Positions 1-9,529 of a stretch of DNA of 64,000 bases are shown here, one piece after another (position 1 is the stretch's first letter; each line of letters begins with the position of its first letter). The DNA is from Nocardiopsis sp. CC223A (lineage in GTDB: Bacteria > Actinomycetota > Actinomycetes > Streptosporangiales > Streptosporangiaceae). The stretch is from NCBI RefSeq assembly GCF_030766825.1, contig NZ_JASFDV010000012.1:43953-107952 (forward strand). Reading direction: 5' to 3'. Made by a program: the position numbers and the translations under genes. The notes under the pieces are model-generated. The model saw only the letters and a program-made list of their open reading frames with translations, was not told where the DNA came from and did not search any database.

Positions 1-1037
1 GGGTCGATCTCCCAGCCCATGTGGGTGACGGGCAGGCCCTGGGAGACGTGCACCTCCTCGGGCTCGGCGCCGAGCCAGGCCCCGCCCTCGCCGCTGACCA
101 GCGCCGGGTCCAGGCCCTTGGCGGAGGCGGCGACGAACTCGGGCGAGTAGTAGTTGATCCCGAGGAAGTCCAGCGGGGCCGAGGTGGTCTCCAGGTCGCC
201 GTCGGCGATGAAGGAGAAGTCGCTGACGGACGCCAGGTCCTCCAGCACGTCGGCGGGGTAGACGCCCTTGAGCAGCGGGTCGGTGAAGATGCGGTTGCGC
301 ACCCCGTCGGCCCGGCGTGCGGAGCGGGCGTCGGCGGCGCTGGGCCCGTGGGGCCGGATGACCGCCTGGTTGTGGGCGAGGCCGACCCGGGAGGGGTGGC
401 CGGTGGAGCGGATGGCCTCGGCGGCCAGGCCGTGCCCGAGCAGCAGGTGGTGGGCGGCGGCCAGGGCTGCCGCGGGGTCGCGGTGCCCGGGCGCGTGGTG
501 GCCGTTCTCGTAGCCGAGGAAGGCCGAGCACCAGGGCTCGTTGATGGTCATCCAGTTGGACACGCGGTCGCCGAGCGAGTCGGCCACGATCTGCGCGTAG
601 TCGCGGAACCGGTACGCGGTGTCGCGCGCGGGCCAGCCGCCGGCGTCCTCCAGGGTCTGGGGCAGGTCCCAGTGGTAGAGGGTGGCCCAGGGCTGGATCC
701 CGGCCTCCAGGAGGGTGTCGACCAGGCGGTGGTAGAAGTCGAGCCCGGCCTGGTTGACCTTGCCGCTCCCCTCGGGGAGGATGCGCGGCCAGGCGATGGA
801 GAACCGGTAGGCGCCCAGGTTCAGCCGGCTCATGAGCGCGACGTCCTCCGGGTAGCGGTGGTAGTGGTCGTCGGCCGGGTCGCCGGTGTCGCCGCCCAGG
901 ACCTTGCCGGGGGTCTCGGCGAAGGTGTCCCAGATGCTGCGGCCTCGGCCGTCGGCGGTGGTGGCGCCTTCGATCTGGAACGAGGCGGTGGCCGCCCCCC
1001 AGAGGAAGCCCTCAGGGAAATCGCTGCGGTTGCTCAC
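1..1037 (-). CDS. GH1 beta-glucosidase, C-terminus beyond window
   Basis: A family 1 glycoside hydrolase that would cleave beta-glucosides such as cellobiose in the cytoplasm. The protein begins VSNRSDFPEGFLWGAATASF, the typical GH1 N-terminus. The acid/base motif TINEPW is present with its Glu near residue 167. About 345 codons are in the window; the family is usually 440-480 residues, so the nucleophile motif (ENG) lies off the left edge. The GTG at 1037 is chosen because it gives the family N-terminus directly; the nearby ATG at 1059 is out of frame. A perfect CebR-type palindrome lies about 42 bases upstream, so control by a LacI-family cellobiose-responsive repressor is likely. Family confidence is high; the exact substrate is inferred. 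Confidence 0.93.
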   Translation of the reverse strand, partial: MSNRSDFPEGFLWGAATASFQIEGATTADGRGRSIWDTFAETPGKVLGGDTGDPADDHYHRYPEDVALMSRLNLGAYRFSIAWPRILPEGSGKVNQAGLDFYHRLVDTLLEAGIQPWATLYHWDLPQTLEDAGGWPARDTAYRFRDYAQIVADSLGDRVSNWMTINEPWCSAFLGYENGHHAPGHRDPAAALAAAHHLLLGHGLAAEAIRSTGHPSRVGLAHNQAVIRPHGPSAADARSARRADGVRNRIFTDPLLKGVYPADVLEDLASVSDFSFIADGDLETTSAPLDFLGINYYSPEFVAASAKGLDPALVSGEGGAWLGAEPEEVHVSQGLPVTHMGWEID

Positions 1038-1078
1038 TTGTTCGGTACGCACCTTCCATGACGAGGGGACATCGCGTA

Positions 1079-1092
1079 TGGGAGCGCTCCCA
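1079..1092. promoter_or_regulatory. CebR-type LacI-family operator
   Basis: The perfect 14-bp palindrome TGGGAGCGCTCCCA sits just upstream of the GH1 gene. It is identical to the operator known for CebR, the cellobiose-utilisation repressor of streptomycetes. The position fits repression of the GH1 promoter. The regulator gene itself is not seen here; only an unrelated LacI-type tail is present, at the far right edge. Confidence 0.8.
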
Positions 1093-1166
1093 CAAAACAA
1101 GCAGACCGTACACCTTGTGTCAATCGACGAAAGTCACCCCGAAACACAACCGTTACGAGCGATCGG

Positions 1167-1198
1167 TGCGGGGCGCGGGGCCCGGCCCGCGCCCCGCA
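1167..1198 (-). terminator. Terminator after metQ
   Basis: A perfect 13-bp GC stem (TGCGGGGCGCGGG and its complement) with a loop of about 6 bases starts right after the metQ stop. There is no clear T-tract, as is common in actinomycetes. Confidence 0.6.
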
Positions 1199-1202
1199 CA
1201 CA

Positions 1203-2105
1203 CTACTCCGTCGCTTCCGAGGCGTCCGGGTCGGCCGGGTCGCCGCCGACCGGGATGACGATCCCCTGCCAGCGCTCCTCCATGAAGTCGCGGACCTCGG
1301 GGCTGTGCAGCAGCTCGTCCAGCCGCACGATGCCCTCGGCGTCCGCGTCCTCGGATCGCACGACCAGCCCGTTGGCGTACGGGTTGTTCTCGATGCCCTC
1401 CCAGGCCAGCGCGTTGGCCGTGGTCGGCAGGTCCGCCTCCAGGGCGTAGTTGCCGTTGACCACGGCCGCGTCCAGGTCCTGGAGCGAGCGCGGCAGTTGG
1501 GCCGCCTCCACCGGTGTGAGGGTGACGTTCAGCGGATCGTCCTCGATGTCGTCCACCGTGGGCGAGCCCCCGGCGTCGTCGGCCAGCGTGATCACGTCGG
1601 CGTCGGCCAGCAGGTGCAGCGCCCGGCCCATGTTCGAGGTGTCGTTGGGCACCCCGATCTCGGCGCCCTCGGGCAGGTCCGCCAGGTCGCCGACGTCCTC
1701 GGAGTAGACGCCGAACGCCTCCAGGTGCACGTCGGAGACGTAGCTCAGGTCGGCGTCGGCGTTCCCCGCCAGGTACTCCTGGAGGAACGGCACCGTCTGG
1801 TAGTAGTTGGCGTCCAGTTCGCCCTCGGCCAGGGCGGCGTTGGGCTGGTTGTAGTCGGTGTACTCGACGATCTCCAGGCGCAGCCCGGCGTCCGCGGCCA
1901 GGTTCTCGTCGATGAACTGCAGGATCTCGGCGTGCGGGGTCGGGGTCGCGCCGACGCGCAGGGTGGTGAGCCCCTCCGCGCCGGTCCCCTCCTCCGCCCG
2001 CTCGCTGGGGCTGCCGCAGGCCGTCAGCACGGCCGCGGCCAGCGCCGCCGCCCCGGCCCCGCGCAGCGCGCGCCCCCACGGCGCCCCTGCCCTGTCTCCG
2101 GTCAT
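1203..2105 (-). CDS. metQ: Methionine ABC transporter substrate-binding lipoprotein
   Basis: NlpA/MetQ-family lipoprotein, 300 residues, that binds methionine outside the membrane and delivers it to MetNI. A lipoprotein signal with lipobox LTAC|G is at residues ~27-31. The mature part starts LRVGATPTPHAEILQF and contains EYTDYNQPNAALAEGELDAN and a PNDTSNMGRAL segment, all typical of the family. The ATG at 2105 places the signal peptide at the N-terminus; the open frame continues upstream into the permease gene but has no signal there. It is the last gene of metN-metI-metQ on the minus strand, about 80 bases after metI. Methionine specificity comes from the family and operon; NlpA-type proteins can bind other ligands. 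Confidence 0.92.
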   Translation of the reverse strand: MTGDRAGAPWGRALRGAGAAALAAAVLTACGSPSERAEEGTGAEGLTTLRVGATPTPHAEILQFIDENLAADAGLRLEIVEYTDYNQPNAALAEGELDANYYQTVPFLQEYLAGNADADLSYVSDVHLEAFGVYSEDVGDLADLPEGAEIGVPNDTSNMGRALHLLADADVITLADDAGGSPTVDDIEDDPLNVTLTPVEAAQLPRSLQDLDAAVVNGNYALEADLPTTANALAWEGIENNPYANGLVVRSEDADAEGIVRLDELLHSPEVRDFMEERWQGIVIPVGGDPADPDASEATE

Positions 2106-2185
2106 CGCATCTCCTATCCAGGAATCCAGACGGGTCGGACAAAGAACCGGGGGGTCGGGGCGGGGCGGGGGTCCGGGGCTCCGGG

Positions 2186-2926
2186 TCAGCGCCGGGTGAG
2201 CCTGCGCACCAGCAGGTCGCCCAGGCTCTGTGCCGCCTGCACGATGACGATGAGCAGGATGACGGTGGCCCACAGGTAGTGGTCGTTGAAGCGCTGGTAG
2301 CCCTCGCGGATGGCCAGGTCGCCCAGGCCGCCGCCGCCGATCGCCCCGGCCATCGCCGAGTAGGAGATGAGGGCGACCACGGTCATCACCAGGCCCGCGA
2401 TGAGGCCGGGCAGGGCCTCGGGCAGCATCACCTTGCCGACGATCGTGAACCTGCGGGTGCCCATGGCGTGCGCGGCCTCGACGACCTCGCGGTCGACCTC
2501 GCGCAGGGAGGTCTCCACCAGCCGGGCGAAGAACGGGATGGCGCCGATGCTCAGGGGGACGATCGCCGCCGTGGGGCCCAGGGTGGTTCCGACCAGGAAG
2601 CGGGTCAGGGACAGCACCGCCACCATCAGGACGATGAACGGCAGCGAGCGGCCGATGTTGACGACGGCGCTGAGGACCGCGCGCACCACGGGCGCGGGGG
2701 TGAGGCCGCCCCGGTCGGTGGTGACCAGCAGCACGCCCAGCGGCAGGCCGACCAGGACGCTGAAGATCGTCGCCCACAGCACCATGTAGACGGTGTCCTG
2801 GGTGGCCAGCCACAGGTCGGGCCACATGTTCGGCCAGTCCCGGAGGAAGGCCACCACGGCCTCCCAGGGGCCGGCGGCGTCGGTGTTCGCGGCCAGGATG
2901 AGGGTGGCGGCGGTGTCGGCGGTCAT
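2186..2926 (-). CDS. metI: Methionine ABC transporter permease
   Basis: 246-residue inner-membrane permease of the D-methionine importer family. It has about five hydrophobic segments. The cytoplasmic EAA-type loop that contacts the ATPase is visible in EVDREVVEAAHAMGTRRFT, and SYSAMAGAIGGGGLGDLAIR near the C-terminus is a family signature. Its ATG overlaps the metN stop by 4 bases (ATGA), so the two are translationally coupled. It partners with the ATPase just upstream and the lipoprotein just downstream. Confidence 0.94.
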   Translation of the reverse strand: MTADTAATLILAANTDAAGPWEAVVAFLRDWPNMWPDLWLATQDTVYMVLWATIFSVLVGLPLGVLLVTTDRGGLTPAPVVRAVLSAVVNIGRSLPFIVLMVAVLSLTRFLVGTTLGPTAAIVPLSIGAIPFFARLVETSLREVDREVVEAAHAMGTRRFTIVGKVMLPEALPGLIAGLVMTVVALISYSAMAGAIGGGGLGDLAIREGYQRFNDHYLWATVILLIVIVQAAQSLGDLLVRRLTRR

Positions 2927-3981
2927 TCTCCGGCCTCCTCGACCAGCAGGCCGTGTTCGGACAGGTAGGTCAGGGCCTGGGAGCGGCGGGCGCCGCGGAC
3001 GTCCACGCCCAGACGGCCCACGGACTGGCCCGCGACCTGCTCCACACCGCCGCCGAGGATGTTGACGTCCACGTCGAAGCGGCGGGTGAGCTCGGACATG
3101 AGCGGCTCGTCGAACGAGCGGGGATAGGTCACGACGACCGTGTCGGGGCCCGCCAGGTCCGGCAGCGGGAAGAGGGACCGGGCCAGCAGCGACCCCGGGG
3201 TGCCGATGAGGTCGAGCACCCGGCCCGCCTCGCGGAACTCGCCGTTCTCCATGATCGCGGCGGAGTCGCAGATCTTCTTGATCACGTCCATCTCGTGGGT
3301 GATCAGCAGGATCGTCAGTCCCAGCTCGTCGCGCAGGCGGCGCAGCAGCGCCAGGATCGAGTCGGTGGTGGCCGGGTCCAGGGCCGAGGTGGCCTCGTCG
3401 CTCAGCAGCACCTTGGGGCGGGAGGCCAGGGCGCGGGCGATGCCCACGCGCTGTTTCTGGCCGCCGGACAGCTGGGACGGGTAGGCGCGCGCCTTGTCGC
3501 CCAGGCCGACCAGGTCCAGGAGCTCGCCCACGCGCTCGCGGCGCTCGGCGCGGCCGACCCCGGAGACCTCCAGGGGGAAGCCGACGTTGCCCGCGACGGT
3601 GCGCGAGGAGAGCAGTGCGAAGTGCTGGTGGACCATGCCGATGCCGCGGCGCGCGGTGCGCAGCCGCGCCCCGCGCAGGGAGGTCAGCTCCTCGCCGTCG
3701 ACGGTGACGGTCCCGGCGTCGGGGCGCTCCAGGAGGTTGACGGAGCGGAGCAGGGTGCTCTTGCCCGCGCCGCTCTGGCCCACGACACCGTAGATCTCGC
3801 CGGGCTCCACGTGCAGGTCGACCCCGTTCAAGGCGGTCACCCGGTGTTTCTTCAACCTGTAGACCTTGTGCAGGCCCACTGCGTCAATCACGGTCTTCCC
3901 ATCGGCGTTGATCGGGGCGCCCGAGGTCGGCGACGGGCGCAGAGAAGGAGACGGAGAACTCGACGTGGGATCGACGCCCAC
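2923..3981 (-). CDS. metN: Methionine ABC transporter ATP-binding protein
   Basis: ATPase of the methionine importer, 352 residues as drawn. Walker A GQSGAGKST is at residues 68-76, the signature LSGGQKQR at 171-178, and Walker B VLLSDEA at 191-197. A C-terminal NIL (ligand-sensing) domain occupies about residues 270-350; in this family it inhibits transport when methionine is bound inside the cell. The GTG at 3981 gives a Ser/Pro-rich 30-residue leader with no good ribosome site. The GTG at 3891 (VIDAVGLHKVY) has a purine-rich site in front and matches the usual family N-terminus, so it may be the real start. First gene of metNIQ; no SAM riboswitch was recognised upstream. Confidence 0.93.
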   Translation of the reverse strand: MGVDPTSSSPSPSLRPSPTSGAPINADGKTVIDAVGLHKVYRLKKHRVTALNGVDLHVEPGEIYGVVGQSGAGKSTLLRSVNLLERPDAGTVTVDGEELTSLRGARLRTARRGIGMVHQHFALLSSRTVAGNVGFPLEVSGVGRAERRERVGELLDLVGLGDKARAYPSQLSGGQKQRVGIARALASRPKVLLSDEATSALDPATTDSILALLRRLRDELGLTILLITHEMDVIKKICDSAAIMENGEFREAGRVLDLIGTPGSLLARSLFPLPDLAGPDTVVVTYPRSFDEPLMSELTRRFDVDVNILGGGVEQVAGQSVGRLGVDVRGARRSQALTYLSEHGLLVEEAGE

Positions 3982-4541
3982 GTCAGAGCGTACGGAGCGG
4001 TCCCGGACCCGGTGGCGGCGACGCGCCGGGACGGGCGGTGCGGCGGTCGGGGCGCGGAAATCCCCGGAAATTACCGCCCGGCCGTTACCGGTCGGCCGCG
4101 GGTGCCGGGGAGGCGGGGGTCAGGCGGACGCGCGACAACAGCACCCATCACACCACAAGAGGGTGTTCGCCCAGGTGGCGGTGGGGTTCGCCGAGTGCCG
4201 TCCGGAAGCCTTCACGCTCACCACTCAACCACGGGAGGGCAGGTCGGTTCACCGAAATCACACCCGCAGACTGGGTTATCTGTGCCACATTGCACTGTTT
4301 GTCGGTTCGGAAACCATCCGATCCCTCCCGTATGTAGCCGGGAGTGCCTACACTCATGACCGTCCCGTTACCATCGCCCAGCGCCGATCGCCGCTCGCGA
4401 TGCCACGGGCCCCGGTCCCCGGCGACGCACCGTCGCCCCCTCCCCGCGCTCGGGGAGCGGTCCCGTCCGGGAAATCGACGAGAAGCAGTGCCCGCCCCGC
4501 CCCGTGCCCGGGTGCGCGCGGGCCCGAGGAGCGACCACACC
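3982..4541. other. Divergent intergenic region metN / M15-like gene
   Basis: About 560 bases separate two divergent genes. A TACACT hexamer at 4349-4354 could be a -10 for the rightward gene, but no matching -35 is clear. I see no known riboswitch or long repeat. An open frame reaches back from the rightward gene to 4344, but the encoded stretch is low-complexity and Arg/Pro-rich and is probably untranslated. Confidence 0.4.
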
Positions 4542-5609
4542 GTGCACCCCGATGACCAGAGCCGAGTGGACGAGTTCGCCGACTTCTGGGCTCCCGACCC
4601 ACCGGCCGCGACCTGGCGCGAGACCCTGGCCGACGCCGTGTCCGCACCGCCCCGGCACCGCCGCGGTGGCCGGGCGCGTGTCATCGCCCCCGCCCGCCCC
4701 TTCTCCCTCACCCTCGCCCTCTCCCTGGTGGCGGCGCTCGTCGCACTGCCCCAGGCCCCGGCCCTGGCCCTGCCCATGGACCCGGAGAGCATGGACTCCC
4801 TGCGCGAGCGCGCGGAGACCCTGGGCGACGAGTACAACGGCGAGCTGCGCGACATGGAGGGCGTCATCCAGGAGGCAGAGCGCGCCACGGAACGGGCCGA
4901 GGAGACCGCCGAGGCGGCCCAGGCCTCCAAGGAGCAGGTCCGCACCCTGGCGTACGCCTCCTACACCGGCAACGGCATCGACCCGTCGATGTCCCTCTTC
5001 GTCGACGCCGACCCCGACCAGGTCATCGACCGCGCCGTGGTCATCGACTTCCTGGCGTCGAGCAACCAGGACAAGATCGCCGAGCTGGAGCAGGCGCTGG
5101 AGCGCGACGAGAAGGCCCAGGAGGCGGCCGAGGAGACCCTGGCCGAGGCCGAGGCCGACCTGGAGGAGCTGGAGGACCGGCGCGCGGAGATCCAGGAGCT
5201 GATCGCGGACCACCCGAACCAGCCGATGCAGGGACCGCTGAACATCACGCCGCGCACCGAGCAGATGCGCCAACTGGTCATCGACGAGTTCGGCGAGGGC
5301 AGGGACGTCGGCGGGGTCGGCTGCTACCGGGCCGTCGGCGGCTGGGTCGTCGGCGAGCACCCCCTGGGCCGGGCCTGCGACTTCATGGTGGACCCCAACG
5401 GGTCGATGCCCTCCCAGGCCCAGGTCGACCGCGGCTGGGCGATCGCCGAGTGGGCCCGCGAGAACGCCGACCGCCTGGGGATCATGTACGTGATCTACCG
5501 CCAGCAGATCTGGGACGTCCGGCGCGGCGACACCGGCTGGCGCGCGATGGCCGACCGCGGCAGCATCACCGAGAACCACTTCGACCACGTGCACATCTCG
5601 ATGTTCTGA
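4542..5609 (+). CDS. Secreted coiled-coil protein with M15/LAS-type peptidase-like C-terminal domain
   Basis: 355-residue exported protein. After a cytoplasmic leader of about 50 residues comes a hydrophobic stretch (FSLTLALSLVAALVALPQAP) ending in Ala-rich sequence, then about 150 residues of Glu/Ala-rich coiled coil. The compact C-terminal domain holds GEHPLGRACDFMV and ENHFDHVHISMF. His/Asp in the first motif and the HxH in the second are laid out like the zinc ligands of M15/LAS peptidoglycan peptidases; similar domains follow coiled coils in actinobacterial proteins. A role in cell-wall cleavage is inferred. The GTG at 4542 follows GAGGAG at suitable spacing; GTG 4638 would shorten the leader. 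A strong hairpin follows the stop. Confidence 0.75.
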   Translation: MHPDDQSRVDEFADFWAPDPPAATWRETLADAVSAPPRHRRGGRARVIAPARPFSLTLALSLVAALVALPQAPALALPMDPESMDSLRERAETLGDEYNGELRDMEGVIQEAERATERAEETAEAAQASKEQVRTLAYASYTGNGIDPSMSLFVDADPDQVIDRAVVIDFLASSNQDKIAELEQALERDEKAQEAAEETLAEAEADLEELEDRRAEIQELIADHPNQPMQGPLNITPRTEQMRQLVIDEFGEGRDVGGVGCYRAVGGWVVGEHPLGRACDFMVDPNGSMPSQAQVDRGWAIAEWARENADRLGIMYVIYRQQIWDVRRGDTGWRAMADRGSITENHFDHVHISMF

Positions 5610-5615
5610 TCCGCT

Positions 5616-5656
5616 CCGGGACGGCCCGCGCCCGCCCCCGCACCGGGCCGTCCCGG
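5616..5656 (+). terminator. Terminator after M15-like gene
   Basis: CCGGGACGGCCCG and its perfect complement form a 13-bp stem around a 15-base loop, starting 7 bases after the stop codon. The rest of the gap to 6021 shows no gene or motif that I can support. Confidence 0.65.
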
Positions 5657-6021
5657 GGGTGGACCCCCGGAAACGAACGGTGCACGCGATCGACACGAAA
5701 CAGTGACGATCCACCCCGGCACCCCCACCCCGGCCTGCCGTACCCCGGGGTCGGCCGACTAGGATGCTCACGTCCCCGGCCGGTGGCAGACCCGTCGGCC
5801 GCCCCGGAGCACCGGTCCGGGGCCACCTGGAGACACCAGGGCCCGCCCCGCCCCCACTCCCCCGTCCTCGCCCGCGGTTCGGTGGCCACGGGAGGAGCGC
5901 CCTGCCCGTGTGAACGTCACCGGCGTCCCTTTCGACCCGACTTCGGAAAGTCACACGAACCCACAGGCGCCGATACGCGTCCCAGACAACACGTCAACAC
6001 ATCATCCGGGCGAGGGGAGCC

Positions 6022-7008
6022 ATGAGCGAAAACGGACCTTACAACCAGCCACCGCAGAACCCTTACGGCGGTGACGGCTCCGGAGGCCAGCCTCCCTACG
6101 GGCCACCGCCGGGCGGCCCCTACGGGGACCCCCACACCGGTGGGCAGCCGGGCTACGCCCCGCAGGGGGCGTACACGGGCGGCCAGCCCGCCTACGGACC
6201 CCCCGGGGGTTACCCGCCGCCGCAGCAGCCCAAGAGCGGCGGCAAGGCCGCCCTGTGGGTGGTCATCGGCGGTGGCGCGGTGATCGTGGTCCTCGTGGTC
6301 GCGCTCATCATCATGCTCGCCACCAACCGCGGGGAGCCGGAGGGCGGCACCGTCGCCTCTCCGCCGGAGAACAGCGCCGAGGCCAACGACCCCGGCACCG
6401 ACGAGCCGGAGGAGCCGGTCGAGGAGCCCGAGGGCGGCGGCGGGGCGGCGGGCGAGCCCCCGTACGCGCTCCCCATCGAGCCCTGTGAGGCCCTGACCGA
6501 CCGCGTGGCCGAGGGCCTGCTCATGGGCCAGGACGGCTCCAAGAGCAACAGCGACAACCGGTCCTCCTGCTCCGACATCAGCGGTGCCGCGCCCGAGGGC
6601 AACCCGGACACCATGTTCGGCACCTACGACGTGACGTACCAGACCCCCTACGCCGGCTCGGACTCCATCGAGGGCGCCAAGGACGAGTTCGAGGACGCCG
6701 TCGCCGACATCCGCGGCCAGAGCTCGTACTCCCTGTACGACTCCGAGCACCTGGACCAGGACAAGGAGGTCGCGCTGGGCGACGAGGCCGTCTTCGTCAC
6801 CACCAAGTACGACTTCCTCGGCCAGAACGTCCCCCGGGCCGCCGTGCTGATCCGCTCGGGCAACGTCAACATCGAGGTCACGTACACGATGAGCCCGTCG
6901 TTCGACGCCTCGGACGAGGACGTCGCGAAGTTCACGCTCCCCGACGACATCGAGGCGACCATGACCATGGCCGGCGAGGACGCGCTCGCCCTGCTCGCCT
7001 CCGCCTGA
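6022..7008 (+). CDS. Single-pass membrane protein with Pro/Gly/Tyr-rich N-terminal tail
   Basis: 328 residues, function not recognised. Residues 1-72 are a low-complexity Pro/Gly/Tyr/Gln tail with repeated GGQPxYGP-like units. One strong membrane span follows (ALWVVIGGGAVIVVLVVALI, ~76-95), then an acidic Glu/Pro linker and a folded domain from about residue 150 with two Cys (PIEPCEAL and RSSCSDI) that could form a disulfide. By charge the tail is cytoplasmic and the domain outside. This layout is common in actinobacterial envelope proteins that resemble DUF3558-type domains, but I cannot confirm a family. The ATG at 6022 follows GAGGGGAG. It looks monocistronic, with a strong terminator downstream. 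Confidence 0.8.
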   Translation: MSENGPYNQPPQNPYGGDGSGGQPPYGPPPGGPYGDPHTGGQPGYAPQGAYTGGQPAYGPPGGYPPPQQPKSGGKAALWVVIGGGAVIVVLVVALIIMLATNRGEPEGGTVASPPENSAEANDPGTDEPEEPVEEPEGGGGAAGEPPYALPIEPCEALTDRVAEGLLMGQDGSKSNSDNRSSCSDISGAAPEGNPDTMFGTYDVTYQTPYAGSDSIEGAKDEFEDAVADIRGQSSYSLYDSEHLDQDKEVALGDEAVFVTTKYDFLGQNVPRAAVLIRSGNVNIEVTYTMSPSFDASDEDVAKFTLPDDIEATMTMAGEDALALLASA

Positions 7009-7050
7009 CCCGGAGGCCGGCCCGGTCGACCGGAGACGCCGGAACACGGG

Positions 7051-7080
7051 GAGGGGCCGCGGCGACCGCCGTGGCCCCTC
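7051..7080. terminator. Bidirectional terminator
   Basis: A near-perfect 12-bp stem (GAGGGGCCGCGG paired with CCGTGGCCCCTC) lies between two convergent genes, with a TTTT run on the plus strand a few bases later. It serves the membrane-protein gene and probably metE from the other side. Confidence 0.75.
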
Positions 7081-7108
7081 CCCCTTTTCCTTCCCTCCGG
7101 ATCAGCGC

Positions 7109-9373
7109 CTACAGGCCGGAGCGGACCCGGCGGGCGGCCTCGACCATGTTGCGCAGGGCCTGCTCGGCCTCCTCGTAGCCGCGCGTCTTCAGACCGCAGT
7201 CCGGGTTGACCCACAGCCCCCCGGCGTCGATGTGCGACACCGCCAGGCGCAGGGACGCCTCGATCTCCGCCACCGACGGCACCCGCGGGGAGTGGATGTC
7301 GTACACGCCCGGGCCGATGCCCCGCTTGTAGCCGCGGCGGCCCAGGTCCGCCACCAGCTCCATGCGCGAGCGGGCCGCCTCGACGCTGGTCACGTCGGCG
7401 TCCAGCGCCTCGATGCCATCGACGATCAGGCCGAACTCGGAGTAGCACATGTGGGTGTGGACGGTCGTCGACGGCGAGACGCCCGAGGTGGCCAGCCGGA
7501 AGGAGCCCACGGCCCAGTCCAGGTACTCCCGCCGCTTCTCCTGACGCAGCGGCAGCAGCTCGCGCAGCGCCGCCTCGTCGACCTGGATGTGGCGGATCCC
7601 GGCCCTCTCCAGGTCGGCGACCTCGTCGCGCAGGGCCAGGGCCACCTGGCGGGCGGTGTCGCCCAGCGGCTGGTCGGTGCGGACGAACGACCAGGCGAGC
7701 ATGGTCACCGGACCGGTGAGCATGCCCTTGACCGGCTTCTCCGTACGCGACTGGGCGTAGGTGATCCACTCCACCGTCATCGGCTCCGGGCGCGAGACGT
7801 CGCCGAAGAGGATCGGCGGGCGCACGCACCGGGAGCCGTAGGACTGCACCCAGCCGTTCTCGGTGGTGGCGTACCCCCGGAGCTGCTCGGCGAAGTACTG
7901 GACCATGTCGTTGCGCTCGGGCTCGCCGTGGACGAGCACGTCCAGGCCGATGTCCTCCTGGAGCGCGATGACCCGGTCGATCTCGGCGCGCAGGACCGCC
8001 TTGTACTCCTCCTCGCCCAGTTCGCCGCGGCGGTGCGCGGCGCGGGCCCGGCGCAGCTCGCCGGTCTGCGGGAACGACCCGATGGTGGTCGTGGTCAGCG
8101 GCAGGTCGGTGGGGGCGCCGCGCTCCTGCGGGCGTTCGTAGGCGTCCGCACCCAGGGCCGCCAGGCGGGCGCGCACGCGCGCGTCCACGAACGCCGCGTC
8201 GGCCGGGGCCGCGGCGGCGTGGCCGGCCTCGGCCTCCCCGGACAGCACCCTGCCCAGCAGCGAGACCTCACGGGTCTTCTGCTCCGCGAAGGCCAGTGCC
8301 GCGCGCAGCTCGGGGGCCAGGGAGGTCTCGGCGTCCAGGTCGATGGGCACGTGCAGCAGCGAGCAGGAGGTGCTCACGGTGAGCTCGTCGGCCAGACCCA
8401 GCAGGGTGCCCAGGGTGGCGACGGCGGCCGGAACGTCGGTGCGCCAGACGTTGCGGCCCTCGACCACGCCGGCGACCAGGCGGGTGGAGCCGAGCCCGGA
8501 GACGGCGGTCAGGTCGGCGATGCCCTCGGTATCGGTGACGAAGTCCAGTCCGACGGCCTCGACCGGGGACTCCTTGAGGACGCGCAGGGCGTCGGCGCCG
8601 ATGGAGCCGAAGTAGGTGGAGACCCAGATCTCCGGGCGGTCGGCCCGCCCGCCCAGGACACTGTAGGCGCGCTCCAGGTGGGCCAGGGCGGCGCGGCCCT
8701 CGTCGGTGGCCAGCACCGGCTCGTCCAGCTGCACCTGCTCGGCGCCGGCGGCGCGCAGGTCGGCCAGCACACGGGCGTAGGCGTCCAGCAGGTCGTCGAG
8801 CAGCTCGATGGGCGACCAGCCCTCAGGGGCGTCGTCGGCGGCCTTGGACAGCAGCAGGAAGGTCAGCGGGCCGACCAGCACCGGGCGGGTGCGGTACCCG
8901 GCCTCCAGTGCCTCGCGGAACTCGGCGACGGGTTTGTCACCGGCGACACGCGGCCGCACCCCCGGGGACAGCTCCGGGACCAGGTAGTGGTAGTTGGTGT
9001 CGAACCACTTGGTCATCTCCAGGGGCGGTGCCCCCTGGACGCCGCGGGCCAGTGCGAAGTAGCGGCGCAGCCGCCCGTCGGCGTCGGCGGCCGTGGACGG
9101 GTCCTCGAACCGGGCCGGGACCAGGCCGAACAGGACGGCGGTGTCCAGCACCTGGTCGTAGTAGGAGAACGTGTTGGAGGGGATGTCGTCGATCCCGGCG
9201 GCGCGCAGCCGGGCGTAGGTGTCCAGGCGCAGGTCGGCGGCGACCTTCTCCAGGTCCGCCGCGGAGGCGGCGCCCTTCCAGTAGGACTCCTCGGCGCGCT
9301 TGAGCTCGCGGTCGGGACCGATGCGCGGGTAGCCGTGCACCGTGGATCGCACGGCGGGGCCGGTGGTGGTCAT
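7109..9373 (-). CDS. metE: Cobalamin-independent methionine synthase
   Basis: 5-methyltetrahydropteroyltriglutamate-homocysteine methyltransferase, 754 residues, full family length. The N-terminus [20 protein letters not shown] is diagnostic. The zinc/homocysteine site is intact: His641 and Cys643 in HTHMCYSE and Cys726 in [10 protein letters not shown], the same numbering as in the E. coli enzyme. The ATG at 9373 has GGGAGAG upstream. A cobalamin riboswitch precedes the gene, so the enzyme should be shut off when B12 is available and a B12-dependent synthase, not in this window, can replace it. Confidence 0.98.
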   Translation of the reverse strand: MTTTGPAVRSTVHGYPRIGPDRELKRAEESYWKGAASAADLEKVAADLRLDTYARLRAAGIDDIPSNTFSYYDQVLDTAVLFGLVPARFEDPSTAADADGRLRRYFALARGVQGAPPLEMTKWFDTNYHYLVPELSPGVRPRVAGDKPVAEFREALEAGYRTRPVLVGPLTFLLLSKAADDAPEGWSPIELLDDLLDAYARVLADLRAAGAEQVQLDEPVLATDEGRAALAHLERAYSVLGGRADRPEIWVSTYFGSIGADALRVLKESPVEAVGLDFVTDTEGIADLTAVSGLGSTRLVAGVVEGRNVWRTDVPAAVATLGTLLGLADELTVSTSCSLLHVPIDLDAETSLAPELRAALAFAEQKTREVSLLGRVLSGEAEAGHAAAAPADAAFVDARVRARLAALGADAYERPQERGAPTDLPLTTTTIGSFPQTGELRRARAAHRRGELGEEEYKAVLRAEIDRVIALQEDIGLDVLVHGEPERNDMVQYFAEQLRGYATTENGWVQSYGSRCVRPPILFGDVSRPEPMTVEWITYAQSRTEKPVKGMLTGPVTMLAWSFVRTDQPLGDTARQVALALRDEVADLERAGIRHIQVDEAALRELLPLRQEKRREYLDWAVGSFRLATSGVSPSTTVHTHMCYSEFGLIVDGIEALDADVTSVEAARSRMELVADLGRRGYKRGIGPGVYDIHSPRVPSVAEIEASLRLAVSHIDAGGLWVNPDCGLKTRGYEEAEQALRNMVEAARRVRSGL

Positions 9374-9529
9374 GAAGCTTCTCTCCCTCGTCGAAAGCCG
9401 GGTACCGGCCGCGGGGGTCGACGAGGGGGCACGCCGGAACGGCGCCGTGCGACGGGCGCCCTCGGGTGCCGACCTCGGCCCTCCCTCGGGGCGCGGGACC
9501 ACCGGCGGCACGGGTGCGCCGCCGGGTGG

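Noticed and set aside
3982..4541. SAM riboswitch for the methionine importer
   Set aside because: No conserved S-box or SAM-II core could be recognised on the minus strand.
4344..4541. N-terminal extension of the M15-like protein from GTG 4344
   Set aside because: The 66 codons are Arg/Pro/Ser-rich low-complexity sequence, and a better ribosome site precedes GTG 4542.
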